Below, piece after piece: positions 1 to 12,160 of a DNA stretch of 64,000 nucleotides (the stretch's first letter is position 1; each line of letters begins with the position of its first letter). The stretch spans positions 32,319,755 through 32,383,754 of the forward strand of contig NC_082701.1 of the NCBI RefSeq assembly GCF_949987515.2, given 5' to 3'. The notes under the pieces are model-generated. The model was given only the letters and a program-made list of their open reading frames with translations, did not search any database and was not told the origin of the DNA. The DNA is from Delphinus delphis. Lineage: Eukaryota > Chordata > Mammalia > Artiodactyla > Delphinidae. A program made the position numbers and the translations under genes.

Positions 1-1024
1 AAAAAAAAGAGAAAAATGAGAAATGCTACTACCAGTTGGGAAAGGGGCCCATGAAAATGTCCAGTATTTCAGGTCTCCTCCAGTTTGGGCACATGGTACA
101 ATACAGTTGTACTTTTGGAGCTCTTGTGGTTGGGTTGGGGCCATGTGACCAGTTTTATCAATGAATTTTGAGTGTAAATGATAAAGTCTTGTCCACATGA
201 CACCTTCAAGAGTCTCTTTTCCTTTTCCCATGGGTGCTGAAATATATTTCCAGAAAGAGGATCATGACAAGACAGAAGGACAGCCAGCCCTCAGGCAACC
301 GGTGGTAGACCTATAGCATGTGGGAGAAATAAATATTTGGGGGGGTCATGTGGATACTACAGCATGATATAGCCTATCTTGACTGATACAAGGTCTAAAC
401 TCAGGTTTTCCTAAGAACCACTGTGGCTTCTATTCTGTCTCTGCTTAGTTCAGGGCTCTGGAGCAATGGTTAGTTTTCTGGACTCTGAATGAAGCAGATC
501 TTTAGCTTTTAAGTGCTTGGAGCATAGAGAGCTTATGTTATTCATACTGGTATGTCTCGCACCTAACACATAGGAGACAGTGTTTCAATTAATGTTTGCC
601 AGTTGAAAAATTGGATGATAATTGAAATTCACTCCTGTAGGGGACTGCTTTAGTGAACACAGTTGACTTCTTTATAATTCATTATGTATGTCAGGGCATC
701 AACCCTGTGGACAATAAAGGCCACTCAACATCTCCATTGAATTTCCGTCCCAGTACTGAAGATGCGAATTAGCTGTGGCCAGTTTTTTAGCCAAAAATAG
801 AGAAATTAATGTGGGTTTTGGTATCTCCCATGCAGGGCTTTGGTAGGAGAAGGGATGTTTTATTATTAGTTCTGCATTTAGAATATGCTGTGTATCTATT
901 GAGTACTCCAGGCTCATTACAATGGAGTCAGTGATTATACTTTAATTCTAGGACATATAAAATGCTGAGGATGAGAGCATCTCATTCTTCATTTGGAAGA
1001 ACAATGAAAAAAAATAAGCTAGAG
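1..1024. other. unique AT-rich sequence, no gene seen
   Basis: The stretch opens with a short A-rich tract. It has no supportable coding region, RNA gene or confidently recognised repeat. The short frames in it have no recognisable motif. A weak MIR-like tail may lie near 540-610 but I cannot anchor it. Confidence 0.5.
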
Positions 1025-1215
1025 TTTGTAAAGTGCCTACTCATGCCAGATGAGTTTAATACATTATCTAATTTAATTCTTGTAACAGTCCTGAAAGATA
1101 CATATTATTATGGTTGTTTTTTTCTGATAGGGAAGCTACGGCTCAGATAAGTTAAATGCTTTTCTTAAGTACACACAGTAAGTGGGTGAACTGGGGTTTG
1201 AAGTAATTGTTTTTT
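1025..1215 (-). repeat. MIR SINE fragment (antisense)
   Basis: The MIR core is readable in reverse orientation: the segment for 'gaaactgaggctcagagaagttaag' is represented by degenerate 'gctacggctcagataag' (1134-1150), followed by a decayed 'aaggtcacacagtaagtg' segment. It is an ancient tRNA-derived SINE that is too diverged to be active. Confidence 0.6.
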
Positions 1216-1388
1216 CTAATTATAAAATTTGTAAACCACGTAGTATCAATATAGTTTATTTTAAATAACAATTTTGTAGTTTTCTGTATGCAGTACCTAA
1301 TTATCCTTAATTTATCCTTTTAGATTTAGAGAGATTTATGTTGTATCATCTCGGAAGGTCATTTCTCTTATCCTGGCATATTATAGGT

Positions 1389-1647
1389 CAGTGTTCCCCA
1401 AAGTTTGTGGCTTGGAACACTAATTCTGTAAAAAATGTTTTACAGTGGCCAGGTAAGTTTGGAAAATGCTTGCTTAACCAAATTCAAAATTTCTTTTTAT
1501 TAGAGTCTTTAATATTTTAATGTCTATTTTACATTTCCAAGAGAGGGATATATAATGTAACAATATCCAAATATACTTGACTAGAGACCCTTTTCCAGCT
1601 GAGCATCTTATAGAACCACTCTTATGTGGAACACACTTTGAGTACTG
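1389..1647. mobile_element. non-autonomous hAT-type DNA transposon fossil
   Basis: The left end begins CAGTGTTCCCCAAAGT. The right end closes with a sequence whose reverse complement starts CAGTACTCAAAGTGTG, so the ends form imperfect terminal inverted repeats of the hAT/Charlie type. No convincing 8-bp TSD survives. The family name cannot be fixed by eye (MER3/MER5-like). Confidence 0.5.
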
Positions 1648-2779
1648 TTTAAATATACATTTCAATATAAAAATATTCCTCCCTTTTGGGAAGTTCTACC
1701 TTATGCCTTACTTAAAGCTTTCTTGATACTGTGTGTATATTTACATCCCTGTGGGGTGAAAATAGGTACATGATAAAAGTTGGATGGAAACCATAGAAAT
1801 AATTGGGCTGTCTAGACAATCATTTCTTGATTATTGGAATGTAATCCAGTAGTAATGGGGAGAACATCTAAATCCTCAGATAATATAAAAAATAATCCCT
1901 CATTCTCATGAGTAGTTTTAGCTTTCCCCCTCTGATAAAGACCAAACACAAAGTGGCTTATGAATTGCAGAGAATAATCTATCCAATTGCTTCATTATTT
2001 TAGCCTGCCATGCAGGAACTAATGGGCAGGGAAATGATGGAGAGGCAGAAGAAGAGAAAGGAGCCTAGATAACGCCTGTCTTGGTTAAATGGGCCCTGGA
2101 TAACTGAGAACTGAGTGTACTTTGGTCGGTGTGGAATGTTGAAGGCCCTAGTCTGGGTAAAGTTTTCCTAGAGATCCGAGAATGAAATCCCACTTGGGTT
2201 TCCTTCTTAAGCCTCTTCCATGCATATTTACATCTCCTAATGAACCAACCACTCATTAGAACATTATTTTCTTGCAAACAGTTGCCCTCATTTCTAGCTA
2301 TAGCCAACATTTCTGAAGGGCTCTGTTGTCATAGCTATACAGCAACTGGGAACAGCTTTTTGCTAATGCTAAGTATGATTTCTTTATACCTAGTCAAAAC
2401 TCATTTAGCATTTCTTAGTCTCAACCATAGATTATTAACCTAGCTGGGCCTGCAGTGCCCTGAATCTAGAGAGTACAATGCAGTTAGAGATGTGATGGGT
2501 GAAGGAGCATGGAAAATGAAAACTTTATGGAAATTTAATTCTCCAAATAAAACTAAGTGCCTGCTCCACGAATCATTACACAGATCAGAAACCTGACCCT
2601 GTCCCATTTGAACAGCCCAAGTAGAAAATAATCTTTTTAAAGCTTCTCAGAGACTTTCTGGGTGTCGTTGGCTAGGTCTAGAGAACTTATGCTCTGCTTC
2701 CTCTTGAGCAGTAGTATAGGGGAAGATTAAAAGCCAGTGCCCTGTCCTGATGTAAGGGTGGGAGACAAAAACGAGGTGT
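1648..2779. other. unique sequence, nothing recognised
   Basis: AT-rich unique DNA. Short open frames occur on both strands but have no domain, start context or splice structure that supports them. Confidence 0.5.
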
Positions 2780-2910
2780 GGCAGGAAGACTGGCTTGGAG
2801 ACAGAAAACCTACGTTGGTATCTTGATTCTGTCTCTTCTTGGCATTGTGACCTTGGTCAAGTCACTTAGCCTCAGTGATAATTGCCAAAATGAGGATTGA
2901 AAAAGAGATA
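2780..2910 (+). repeat. MIR SINE fragment
   Basis: The sense MIR core is recognisable from 'gtgaccttggtcaagtcact' followed by a decayed 'tagcctcagt', matching the tRNA-to-core part of MIR. Confidence 0.7.
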
Positions 2911-4589
2911 TTGGATGTGAATTGTATGTAAATTTTATAATAAATGTACACAGAAGTTTAATATTATTGTTGCTTTTATAATTGGTTGTGCTTCCTCAGG
3001 GATGTTCACAGAATTTTTGTTGCAGGTGAAAAGTTTGAGCGTGAATATCCCGAAGACTCAGCACACTGAGAAGTTTTGTGAAGGTACAATTTAAAGGGAA
3101 GGGAACTAACGGCAGCTGCAATTTTTCCTGTGCTTGTTTTCAAACTGTTCCTATGGAGTGAGGGTGCAAAAGAAAGAGGAAGGGAAGGAAGGGAGAGGGA
3201 AGTCTCTTCTGAAGGGTTAAAGTAAGATAGTGCTGTAAAGTGATTCCAGATGTACAAATATTAATATCTCTCTCCCTCCCTGATGAATGAGAAGGTATGA
3301 CCCAGTTAGGAAACTGCTAAAATTACCGGCGCCACCGAGACCTCAGTCGATGGCCCAGCACAGATTTTTATCCTTACCCCGGCAACTATAATGCTGATGA
3401 AGGGCTCGGACCTGCTGCAGCAGACCTTCCAAAACTTCACTCTGTCCCTTGTGTCTAGGCGCTCTGTCGTCACAGTCTTTCCAGTCTATTGAACAAAAGA
3501 AACAAACAGAGTAAAATTTTCAAGTAGGCGAGGCCTCTTGCCTGCACTGCCTCGGGAGCTGAGTTTTGCTCATACGACCCACAGACTGTGTGAATGAGCA
3601 CCCAGTACTTGCACAACTAGCAGGCATTACCAAGGATTTGGAAGCTGCCATTTTTCAGGCCCTGTGCAAAACAGCAATTGTGGTTGGTTTCTCGAGTTGG
3701 GCAGTTTTAAGGCAAGAGAAAATGGTAATTGAAAGCCAAAAGAAAATAGAGAATTTGGGAGTCCAATTTCCCCTCCCCCAGCTCCTTACCCTCCTTTTCA
3801 GCGTCTGTGTCCTAATCAGTTCCCTGTCACCTCTCCACTCAGCACCCCAAGTCGCCACTGGATTTTCACAGTAGGAAAGAAAGGGGTGGGAATGTGCAGA
3901 CTAGATGAAATCCACGGTCCCAATGCTTTTATTGTAGGTTTGACACTTTTGGCCAAATTGACATTTCTTTCCAAGGAAAGAGCCCATGTCAGATGCCAAG
4001 AAATGGAAATCTACATTTTGCTCTAATGAATGTCTGCTTTGGTTAGCTGGCACAGCAACTCCTGCACATACTCCGAGCCACCAACCACCCTGTCTGCTCA
4101 GTCTCTAAATATACAGTATTAGCTTACATGGCAAATTTAAATTGCAATACCCACTGAGATTTTTCTCCCCCTTCTATTTTCATTCCATTTGGCTATAATG
4201 ATATCAAGAGTAATAACCCGTATGGGACTAATGTCAATTCTGCTGTCTCCAACTCTAGATTTTTTTTTCGGCAGGTCAGTCATTTCATAGTCCATCCCTA
4301 TTCTCTTTCCCCTGGTTTTACTTTCTGGATCTTTCAAAAGCAACAACTTTAAGTGCTTCTTGGTTGAAATGCTTTCTCTAAAATTGCTAGACATTCTTTT
4401 CGAGAAAAGCCCGTTAGTTCACAAGTATATTTGAGGCTTAAATTCTAATCGAACAAGTTTCAAATTCCCTCCACCTAGAGTGATTTTAAAATATGGAGTC
4501 TCCCTTGTTTAGAAACTTAAGCAGATGCCATGACAGTTAAAGTTAGGTAAAAGCATTCCACATTGGTCCATCCAAGGCCGAGTAGGACA
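2911..4589. other. unique sequence with a small CpG-richer patch
   Basis: No gene is supported. The part at about 3310-3480 holds more CpG (ccggcgcc, ccgagac, cagtcgatgg, cggcaac) than its surroundings. It has no legible frame, TATA box or splice pair and could be a conserved or formerly unmethylated element. Confidence 0.4.
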
Positions 4590-4800
4590 ACATAGTTAGA
4601 AAGAATGCAGGTTCTGGAGTCAGATAAACCTGGGTTTGAGCCCTGGTTCTTCTGATTCCTAGCTCAGTGTCTGTAAAACAAATTACTTATACTGACAGGG
4701 CCTCTACTCCGTAGTATGAAAAAGGAGTATAGTACCTATCTTGCAGGATTTTTGTGAGGATTAGATGAGAGGTACATTAGCTATCCAGTGCAATGTTATG
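4590..4800 (+). repeat. MIR SINE
   Basis: A nearly full-length sense MIR is visible. It runs from 'gcaggttctggagtcagat', through 'cctgggtttgagccctgg', to the 3' core 'ttttgtgaggattagatgag'. The middle is expanded or diverged around 4680-4720. Confidence 0.8.
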
Positions 4801-4984
4801 TGGAAAGCCTTACGTAGATAATAACTTAAAAAGAAGGGAAGTCATTGTTGGAAAGTTAACTTCCTGAGTGGTGAGTATGGAAACATCATTTCTTAACCTT
4901 AGCAGATAATTCCCTTTGAAGAGGAAGGCCTCAAAGATTTTCTAATTCCTCCTCCTTCCCACCTTCCCCCATGTACCCTTCTTC

Positions 4985-5110
4985 ATTTTACCTCTTAGAA
5001 GACTGAGGCCCAGAGATAACCATTCCAGTTCTAAATTTTTCAGCTTGGTGGTGATGGTGGCATAGCCAGGACTATAACATAGTCTCACGACCCTCCGTAT
5101 AGTGCTCATT
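4985..5110 (-). repeat. MIR SINE fragment (antisense)
   Basis: The reverse-orientation MIR core shows as 'gactgaggcccagagataac', followed by a decayed remainder towards 'ggactataacatagtctc'. Confidence 0.55.
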
Positions 5111-5179
5111 TCCTTATACCATGGACATGTTTTTGTTTTTGTTTTCTTTTGAGAAGGAGGGTCAGAGTTTGGTTGGAGT

Positions 5180-5410
5180 CTGTGTGGTGTGGCTTAGTTG
5201 TGGTCAACTCTGGAGACAGGGAATTGGCATAGGTGCTTTCTGTGGACTCTGTTCTTTGTTGGCAGAAACTGTGACTTAATTTCTCTTTGCTTCAGGTTTT
5301 TTCTCTGTAAAGTGAGCTTTTGAGTCTCTTTTTAGGTTATTTGTGGTTTCAAAGAAATACTGTAAGTAAAGCACCATTCTGGGCACATTGGAGATGCTCA
5401 TTAAATGTTG
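5180..5410 (+). repeat. MIR SINE, diverged
   Basis: The 3' tail 'gcacattggagatgctcat' plus 'taaatgttggtg' is a clear MIR terminus. The 5' part is decayed but collinear (an 'actgtgacttaatttctc' region). Confidence 0.55.
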
Positions 5411-7099
5411 GTGAGGCACTGTGACTAGAAGCATGATGGTGTTCACGTAGGATGGGCTAGGAAAGATCTTTTACTGGGAAATTTGGAAATGTTTGAGGGA
5501 ACGAACTCCAAGTGGCCCTTGGACTATCTATAGTTTCCCTGGTATCTGGACACAGTGAGAATAAACATTGCTCTCATGTATTCCCAGAGGCCGTTATGAG
5601 TTTGTTTCCTTAGTTGGATGAATGTATCTGAAGTACTCAGATAAGATGAGCAATGTTGTTGGCTTGAGTAAGACTCCTGGGGGACTGAATTACTATATGG
5701 CCCTGAACGTGCTAATACATTCTAATGAGTGTTAATGCTGCCATCAGTGCAGGGGGAGATGAAGTGGACCTGGCTCTTTCAGCTGAGGCCTATTACATCA
5801 GAGGTGAGCTTGAGCTGATGACTTTATGGTACATTAGAAAATTGCTAATGCTAAATTGCAGCCCGAGTGAGCACTGGACATGATGCCAAGGTTTTGGAAA
5901 GAATGAGTCTTTCTCATAGATGTTTGGAAGGTTCTGATGACTACATAAAATAGGAGACTTTAGGGATGAGGGAGAAAATTGAAAATATATTAAGAAATCA
6001 GGAGCCTGACAGGAATAAACTTAGTGTGGTAGGAAAAGAGCAGATCATGCCACATAATACTGTTCACTGTTCTGGTAACGAGACACTTGAATTGCAATGC
6101 AGTGCAGAGCTTACATTCACTGGTGATATCAGGGCTTTCCTGATCGTAACTCAGACAAGCCTGTCTGAGTCCTTTTCTCTTATTATGTACCATACCATAT
6201 AACATAAGTCTATAAAAACACATTCAGGCCTTTTGTAAAAATACTTTAAAAAGTTTTATAGCTTATTGGAACATATTACCAAATTTCCAATTATTCTGTC
6301 ATGTTAGAATACATTGTCTTCTAGTAAATATCTGAATACTGATATATGTTACATCACAATGTCATAGTCTGTTTATAAATAGAACCAGAGTGTTTTTATA
6401 TTGTTCTTTCCAAGTGACATGGCATGTCTGCAGTGACTGTAATGACATGTTTGGATTTCAGTTCTTTGCCAGGTACCCCTACTAATCAAATGTGCTGTTT
6501 TAGAAAGTGTTGCCATTTGCTACGTTAATTACCAAGTAATAAGTAACTCTTCCCAGACCTGGACAACTGTTCTTTTCATTCTGGAGAGAGCTCTTCAAAT
6601 GGGCTCTGAGGGAGAGTGTCTGACTAGAACTTGAAGTTTATAGAACTGGGACATCTGGTGTTTATAAGTAAATACATCATACAGATCAGAATTTGCATGG
6701 GGTCTGCGTTTGGAGTGGGTTTCCCTCTGACCCACCTTCAGGTCTAATTTTTTTTTTTTTTTTTTTTTTGCTGTTCTATCCCTTCTATCCCTCCATCTCC
6801 AAAAATACATACTCTTTTTACCCCCGTAGAATGAGATGGGTTCCCTAAGTATCTTAATCTTCCAATATTCCCCGTATGTGTTTCTGGTAAGTCTTCAGTA
6901 AGAAAGATGTCCAAGTAAGACTGGAATAGTTAAATCATCAAATGCTAGGGGACTTAGGAGTCTTAGAGATGCCTGGTATTTGTGATCCAAGGCTCTGTAT
7001 GGCCTGATTTAGCTAGCTGAATCCACCAGAGGCAGTAGTCAGGAACGGTTGGCTGGCTTTTGGTCTGATTGTCTGCCTGATAGCAGGGCATTAGCTACC
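5411..7099. other. unique sequence with a poly-T tract
   Basis: No gene or transposon body is seen. A poly-T run at about 6748-6770 could be an A-tail scar of an antisense retroposon, but no body is recognisable beside it. Confidence 0.45.
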
Positions 7100-7215
7100 A
7101 CAGCAGAGTCTTGACTAGTTCAGACTTGAATCCTGGCTCAGCCATGTTACCAAAGTTGTGACCCCAGGCAAGGCAACACCCTCTCTGAATCCTAATTTCC
7201 TTATTAATAGAGGAG
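7100..7215 (+). repeat. MIR SINE fragment
   Basis: Sense MIR-like text is visible: 'acttgaatcctggctcagcc', then a 'gtgaccccaggcaaggc' segment and 'tcctaatttccttattaata'. It is followed directly by a second MIR. Confidence 0.65.
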
Positions 7216-7462
7216 GAGGACAGCATAGTGGTTAAGAGCAAGGAACATGGGGTTTGGACCTGACTTCAGTGCTGGCTAATCTTCTGTTGTTGGGCTGTAG
7301 GTATGCGTGTATGTACCTCAATATTAATAGTTCCCTCATCAGTAAAATAATAAAAATCACCTCAATCTTCATAACAGACCTTAACAGGTCTGTTATGAAG
7401 ATTGAGTTAATCTGTGTAAAGTTCTTAGATTAACATGCAGCATATAATGAGTTTTATCAATG
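7216..7462 (+). repeat. MIR SINE interrupted by a hairpin mutation
   Basis: It starts with the classic 'cagcatagtggttaagagca' and continues to 'ctcatcagtaaaataata'. The expected 'atagggttgttgtgaggatt' core is present as the right arm of a hairpin (7361-7406). It resumes with 'gagttaatctgtgtaaag'. The left arm of the hairpin does not belong to the MIR collinear order. Confidence 0.8.
7361..7406. repeat. perfect 21-bp inverted repeat, 4-nt loop
   Basis: Arms 7361-7381 and 7386-7406 are exact reverse complements and the loop is taac. The right arm is native MIR sequence and the left arm is its inverted copy. The perfect match inside a highly diverged MIR means the copying was far more recent than the MIR insertion. 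Confidence 0.95.
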
Positions 7463-7589
7463 TTAGCTCTGCTGTTGATGGTGATACAGATGATAATATG
7501 ATGCTTAGCCACAAGATGGGAACAATGACTGTTGTCAGGATTAAGTGAGACACTGAATGTGAAAGCCCATAACATACCACCTGCTTCAT

Positions 7590-8165
7590 GGTTTTTCCTG
7601 GGCAAAGGGTTATTATAATACTTGAAAAATACAAAAATATATAAAATAGGAAACTAAAGAGCCCATAATCTCATAACCCAAATATCTGCTGTTAAATTTT
7701 AATAGTTATATGCAGACACACCTACCTAATTATAGTCAAACTCACAGTTTAAATGTTATATGAAAAAAATTATGATGTTTGTTTACATAAAACTTCTAAG
7801 AATTTCTTCTATACAATGGATCATTTCTTAAAACACCATTTTTAGGGGTTGCATTTTATTCTATAGTATGGATCTATATATATCATACTTTATTTAACCG
7901 CAGAGTTAATATTGGATATTTGTTCTCCCCACCACACGTGATATTTCACTATATCAATATATTGCTGCAGTGCACATATTTGTTCATGATTGTGTGTCTG
8001 CATCTGTTTCTTTAGGTTAGATTCTTAGATGTATAATTATAGGGAAAAAGAAACGAATGTTCTTATAGCAGCTGATATAATATGGTGCCTTGTGTTCCAC
8101 AAAGGATGGAGCGGTTTGCACTTTCACAAGAAGTGTATGATACCATTTTAAATGATCCCATTAGT
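7590..8165 (-). mobile_element. old L1 3' fragment (antisense)
   Basis: Antisense L1 3' text is legible in diverged form: 'ttctatagtatggatctata', 'actttatttaacc', 'aatattggatatttgttctc', and 'gttagattcttagatgtata', corresponding to the end of ORF2 and the 3' region of L1M-type elements. It has many substitutions and no TSD could be found. Confidence 0.6.
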
Positions 8166-8499
8166 GAAGATTTTTAAAATAAAATATAATTCAGAACAAT
8201 AGGTTCATTATGCAGAAAACTCTATCATGTAGTATGTCTGGAGATGTTCTTCTTGTTAATTAAATTTTCTGGTTAATAGAGAATTGCCAAATACACCAGA
8301 CATAAATTATTAAGTTTAAGATAATTAGAAGGGGCTTTGCTGGGTTTTTCAGCCACCATAATAAATATTATAGATTTCTGTTTGTGGCAGAGTGTATCAG
8401 AGTGCCTGTTGATAAGAAAGCTTTTCTTCTGACAGAATGTAAGTAAGATTTGCTAGACTTTTGGTGAAGAAGGGGAGGTGAGGTCTAAAATGGACTGCG
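8166..8499. other. unique sequence, nothing recognised
   Basis: AT-rich DNA with no motif that supports a gene or repeat family. Confidence 0.5.
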
Positions 8500-8745
8500 T
8501 GTACTCTGGGCCAGCCAGTCCTACTGTGCCATTTCAGTACATCTCCACAAAAGCCCTGTGAAGGGTATGATCGGACCCATTCTACAGATGTTGAATTGAG
8601 ACTCAGAGACTTTAAGTAAATTTTGAAAGTCACACAGCTAATAAAAGGTATAATGGGTATCAAATTCAGTCTTGCTGGTTCCAAATTCCCTCTTCTTTCA
8701 TTCCACTGAGTTGCTTCCCAGGGGAACATTTCTGCAGAGGAATCA
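8500..8745 (-). repeat. MIR SINE (antisense)
   Basis: The reverse MIR order is followed from the 'gccctgtgaagggtatgatc' region, through 'cattctacagatgttgaa', to 'gaaagtcacacagctaataa'. A minus-strand open frame overlaps it (8397-8750), but it is composed of MIR sequence and is not taken as a gene. Confidence 0.75.
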
Positions 8746-9159
8746 TTCATTATGTGGCCAGATGCTACTCTGAGGACATCTTATTAGTCCCAAGCAGTGG
8801 GGAGAGGGAATGGCAATGGCATCCTGAGGATGGAATTGGTGTTGGAGTCTGGCCAGGCTTGAGAGAGTTCACAGCCACCACCTACTAGAAGGAGAGGCAC
8901 ATGCTGGTGTCGTGGTCTGAGCAGGTCCCCATCCTTTCATGTTATAAGCCGAGACTTGAACAAAATACTGTTGGCCCTGCAAAGTATCGAAATAGAGAGA
9001 ATGATGGGTTGGGAATTTTATTTAGTCAGTTTTACCCTAGAAGCTTTATTCTGTGTCTGATGAACTTGTTCATCCCACTACCCATACTTTAACTTTCTAG
9101 CTTTTCTTGACTATTATGTTTTTACATGATAATAAACATATTTGGGGTGCCCTCTTAGT
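8746..9159. other. unique sequence, nothing recognised
   Basis: No coding, RNA or repeat signal could be supported. Confidence 0.5.
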
Positions 9160-9560
9160 TTCTTTGTGTTTTCTTTTTTCAAAATTGGAATATCATAGTT
9201 GCTTTTCCTGACCTTCCCCAAACCATTATACACCAATTTTTAAGTCATAGTTCTGTAAGGTTTACCAAAACCTGCAGTTTCTCACCCTTACCTCTTTTTC
9301 CTTATTCTCTCCTCCGCAGTGGCAACTACTATCACCTTTTTCTAGCTGATCAACTTGCTTTACAAGATCAACAAGTTGTAATGAACATCTTTTCAGATTA
9401 ATAATTAGAGATCTGCTTCATTCTTTTAGTAGTTGTATAGTACTTCACTTTGGGTAAACACAGTCATTTATTTAACCAATCCCTCATTAGTGGACATTTA
9501 GATTGTTTCCACATTTTATGCTAAATAAATAATGCTGCAATAAATATCCTTTACTCAGTT
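9160..9560 (-). mobile_element. old L1 fragment (antisense)
   Basis: The text 'cctcattagtggacatttag', 'attgtttccacattttatgc' and 'aataatgctgcaataaatat' is the standard antisense L1 3' region in diverged form. The left part towards 9160 is less certain. Confidence 0.65.
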
Positions 9561-9655
9561 ATTCAGACATTTTAAAAATTAGTTCTTTGATGCTACTTCA
9601 GTTTTAAAACCATTATTAAGACAATGGTTTATATGCTTTAATGTTTTATGACATT

Positions 9656-9878
9656 AAGAATTAAGGAGTTGTGGCTGTATGGAGGCTCCTCAAAAACATA
9701 ATAGACCTGCTGCCATGTGATCCAGCAATTCCACTCCTGGGTATTTATCCAAAGAAAACAAAACACCAATTTGAAAAGATATATGCACCCCAGTGTTCAT
9801 AGCAGCATAATTTACAATAACCAAGGTACGGAAGCAAACTAAGTGTCCATTAACAGATGAATGGATAAAGAAGATGTG

Positions 9879-9920
<42 letters not shown>

Positions 9921-10369
9921 GGATTATTACTCAGCCCTAAAAAAGAGTGAAATTTTGCCACTTGCAACAACATGGGTGGGCCTGGAGGGTTATTATGCTT
10001 AGTGAAATAAGTCAGACAAAGACAAATACTGTATGATATCACTTATATGTGGAGTCTGAAAAATAAAACAAACAAACTAGGGAATGTAACAAAAAAGAAA
10101 CAGACTCAGGATGTAGAGAACAAACTAGTGGTGACCAGAGGGGAGGGGCAAGATAGTAGAAGAGAATTAAGAGGTACAAACTACCAGGTAAGAAATAAAT
10201 AAGATACAAGGATATAATGTATAATACAGGGAATATAGCCAATATTTTCTAATAACTTTAAGTGGAGTATAATCTATAAAAATATTGGATTACTACATTC
10301 TACATCCAAAATTAATATAACATTATAAATAAACTATACTTCAATTTAAAAAAAGAATTAAGGAGTTGT
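9656..10369 (+). mobile_element. L1 3' end, 5'-truncated, with 17-bp TSD
   Basis: A sense-strand L1 tail carries the end of ORF2 and the 3'UTR: 'gatccagcaattccactcct', 'gggtatttatccaaag', 'gatgaatggataaagaagat', 'ttactcagccctaaaaaaga', then 'aaactatacttcaattt' and an A-tract. It is flanked by an identical 17-bp duplication (9656-9672 and 10353-10369, beginning aagaattaagg), which proves a single target-primed insertion truncated on its 5' side. Open frames on the opposite strand here are shadows of L1 and of the CA repeat. Confidence 0.93.
9882..9919. repeat. (CA)n microsatellite inside L1
   Basis: About 19 uninterrupted CA units lie at the position of the L1 3' region just before 'aatggattattactcagcc'. 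The homologous position is also expanded in two other L1 copies in this window. Confidence 0.97.
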
Positions 10370-11536
10370 TTTTTGTTTGCTTATAATATTTTAAAATGTT
10401 TTATGCTTTTATATTTTTGCTTTGAGGAATTTTTTTTTTCTGATGAACCCAAAGGGGTATTTTAGGAGTCAGCACTTGTTAAAGCATTGCTTGCAAAATT
10501 TGTAAAGTGGTGTTTGAAGTTAAAAAAAAATAGCAATCGTTGTAGAGCCTTTGCTAGGGATTTAATAGTATTGGCCCTACCATATCGTAAACTTGATTTT
10601 TATAACATTAAAAATGGGTTTCTAGGTACCTCAAGGATATGGGGATTCTCTGAAGTGTAAATCTACTTCTAGGCTTTTATGTGATTAGGATAGTGTCTGT
10701 GTTGCTCTCATTGGATGACCAACTGCAAAACCTTAATCCCTGTAAAAAATTAGTTCAAATATTAGAGAACCTCTCTATGGAGAGTTTTCCATTTTTATCA
10801 CCATATCACTTTTTCTTTTAAGCAGCGGAAATTCCCTCGGGTTCTCTCTGCCCCTCTTCCATCATGTGAGCTATAGGGTTGGGAGTCAGATGACAATAGC
10901 ATCTGTAGGGGCCACCCATTCAGGGGTTTGTTTGTTCTGCTAATCCACGGTTTTGGCCCCTGGTGTATATGTGTAAGTAAGACTAAAAGTTAAGATTCTG
11001 TGATGGTGACCCAACCACCAGGAATTCTATTAGAATAAGCTGGTTCAAACTTGAAGAGGTGCAACCTAGCACAGATTTTTAATTCTGGGCTTCAGGATTA
11101 TGCTTTACAGATAACTGTTTTAATTGACTAACCTTTTAGAAAAACAACAAGAAAATTCTCCTTCTACCTCTCACATATGAAGGTCCTAAGATATTAATTA
11201 TTTGAATTGGATAAAAAGGTACAGGTTTAATTTAAGTTTACTTAAAATCTTTTTCAGTTGAAAAGATTTTGATGATCCACTTTTGTTGCATTTAATTGTT
11301 TGAGGAAATATAGGGTTTGTTCCAGTCGGGACTGATTTGTTAGGTGTTTTTATTTTCTGCATTTCATATGCTTATATGGTTTATAGTTCTATAAATAATT
11401 AACACTTAAGTTTAGATTGGTTAAACAAATAAGCACAGTCTGTTCCAGTTTTTCATTCACAGTTTAAATTGGTTCAGGTTACTGAGAAATGTAGTGCCAC
11501 CACATATAGTTTCTTTTCTGTGAAAGCACATTTGGG

Positions 11537-11569
<33 letters not shown>

Positions 11570-12097
11570 TCAAGGGAAAAGGGTTTCTCTCAGGAAATTG
11601 TGTGACTCCAATTGATGACTGATCTCAACTGAGGCTGTGGGGATGAGGGTTAGATGAAGCTATTATTTTTACCATCAGACAGGGAGTCAGAATTGGATCT
11701 CATAGAGCCTTTGATCCCTCCCCAAAGATTAGACTGCGATCCAGAAAGCAGCAGCTTTCAAGGCTTGCATGAGGCCAGTCTTTTTCTGATCTCTGTAGAA
11801 CATGGCAGCTTACAAAGTGGTTCATGCTGTCTGCTCACTCCTTTGTGGGGTTCAGATTATGGGTACCAGACATAGCACGCTTAACGAGTGGCAGTTGTTG
11901 CCAGAGGACTGGGCGTTGGCTGTTGCTGGGATGTGTGAATATCCCAGCACAAGCATCAGGGGTAGGGGAATGGGAAGTCTAATGGTGTTTACCATTGTGA
12001 GTCCTGTGATTGTGCATCTCAGGGTCTGCAGGTTTTCCATGATGATTTCTCCAGCCAAAGGACAAAAGTCTTTAGACATGCTCCATTCCACTGGATG
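10370..12097. other. unique sequence with a poly-T tract
   Basis: No gene is seen. A run of about 28 T lies at 11541-11568 with no recognisable retroposon body. The frames at 11654-12185 are short and motif-free and run into a purine-rich tract. Confidence 0.45.
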
Positions 12098-12160
12098 GAA
12101 AGGGGAGGGGGGAAGAGGGGGAGGGAGAGAGGGAAAGAGAAAAAGAAAGAAAGAGAGAAT
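12098..12160. repeat. purine-rich (GGGA/GAAA) low-complexity tract
   Basis: A strand-asymmetric run made almost wholly of G and A. The apparent arginine/lysine/glycine-rich frame through it is a by-product of composition. Confidence 0.9.

Noticed and set aside
8397..8750. 117-codon minus-strand frame
   Set aside because: It lies largely in an antisense MIR and has no recognisable domain.
9690..10042. Cysteine-valine repeat peptides on the minus strand (also at 21.6 and 44.4 kb)
   Set aside because: They are translations of CA/TG microsatellites inside L1.
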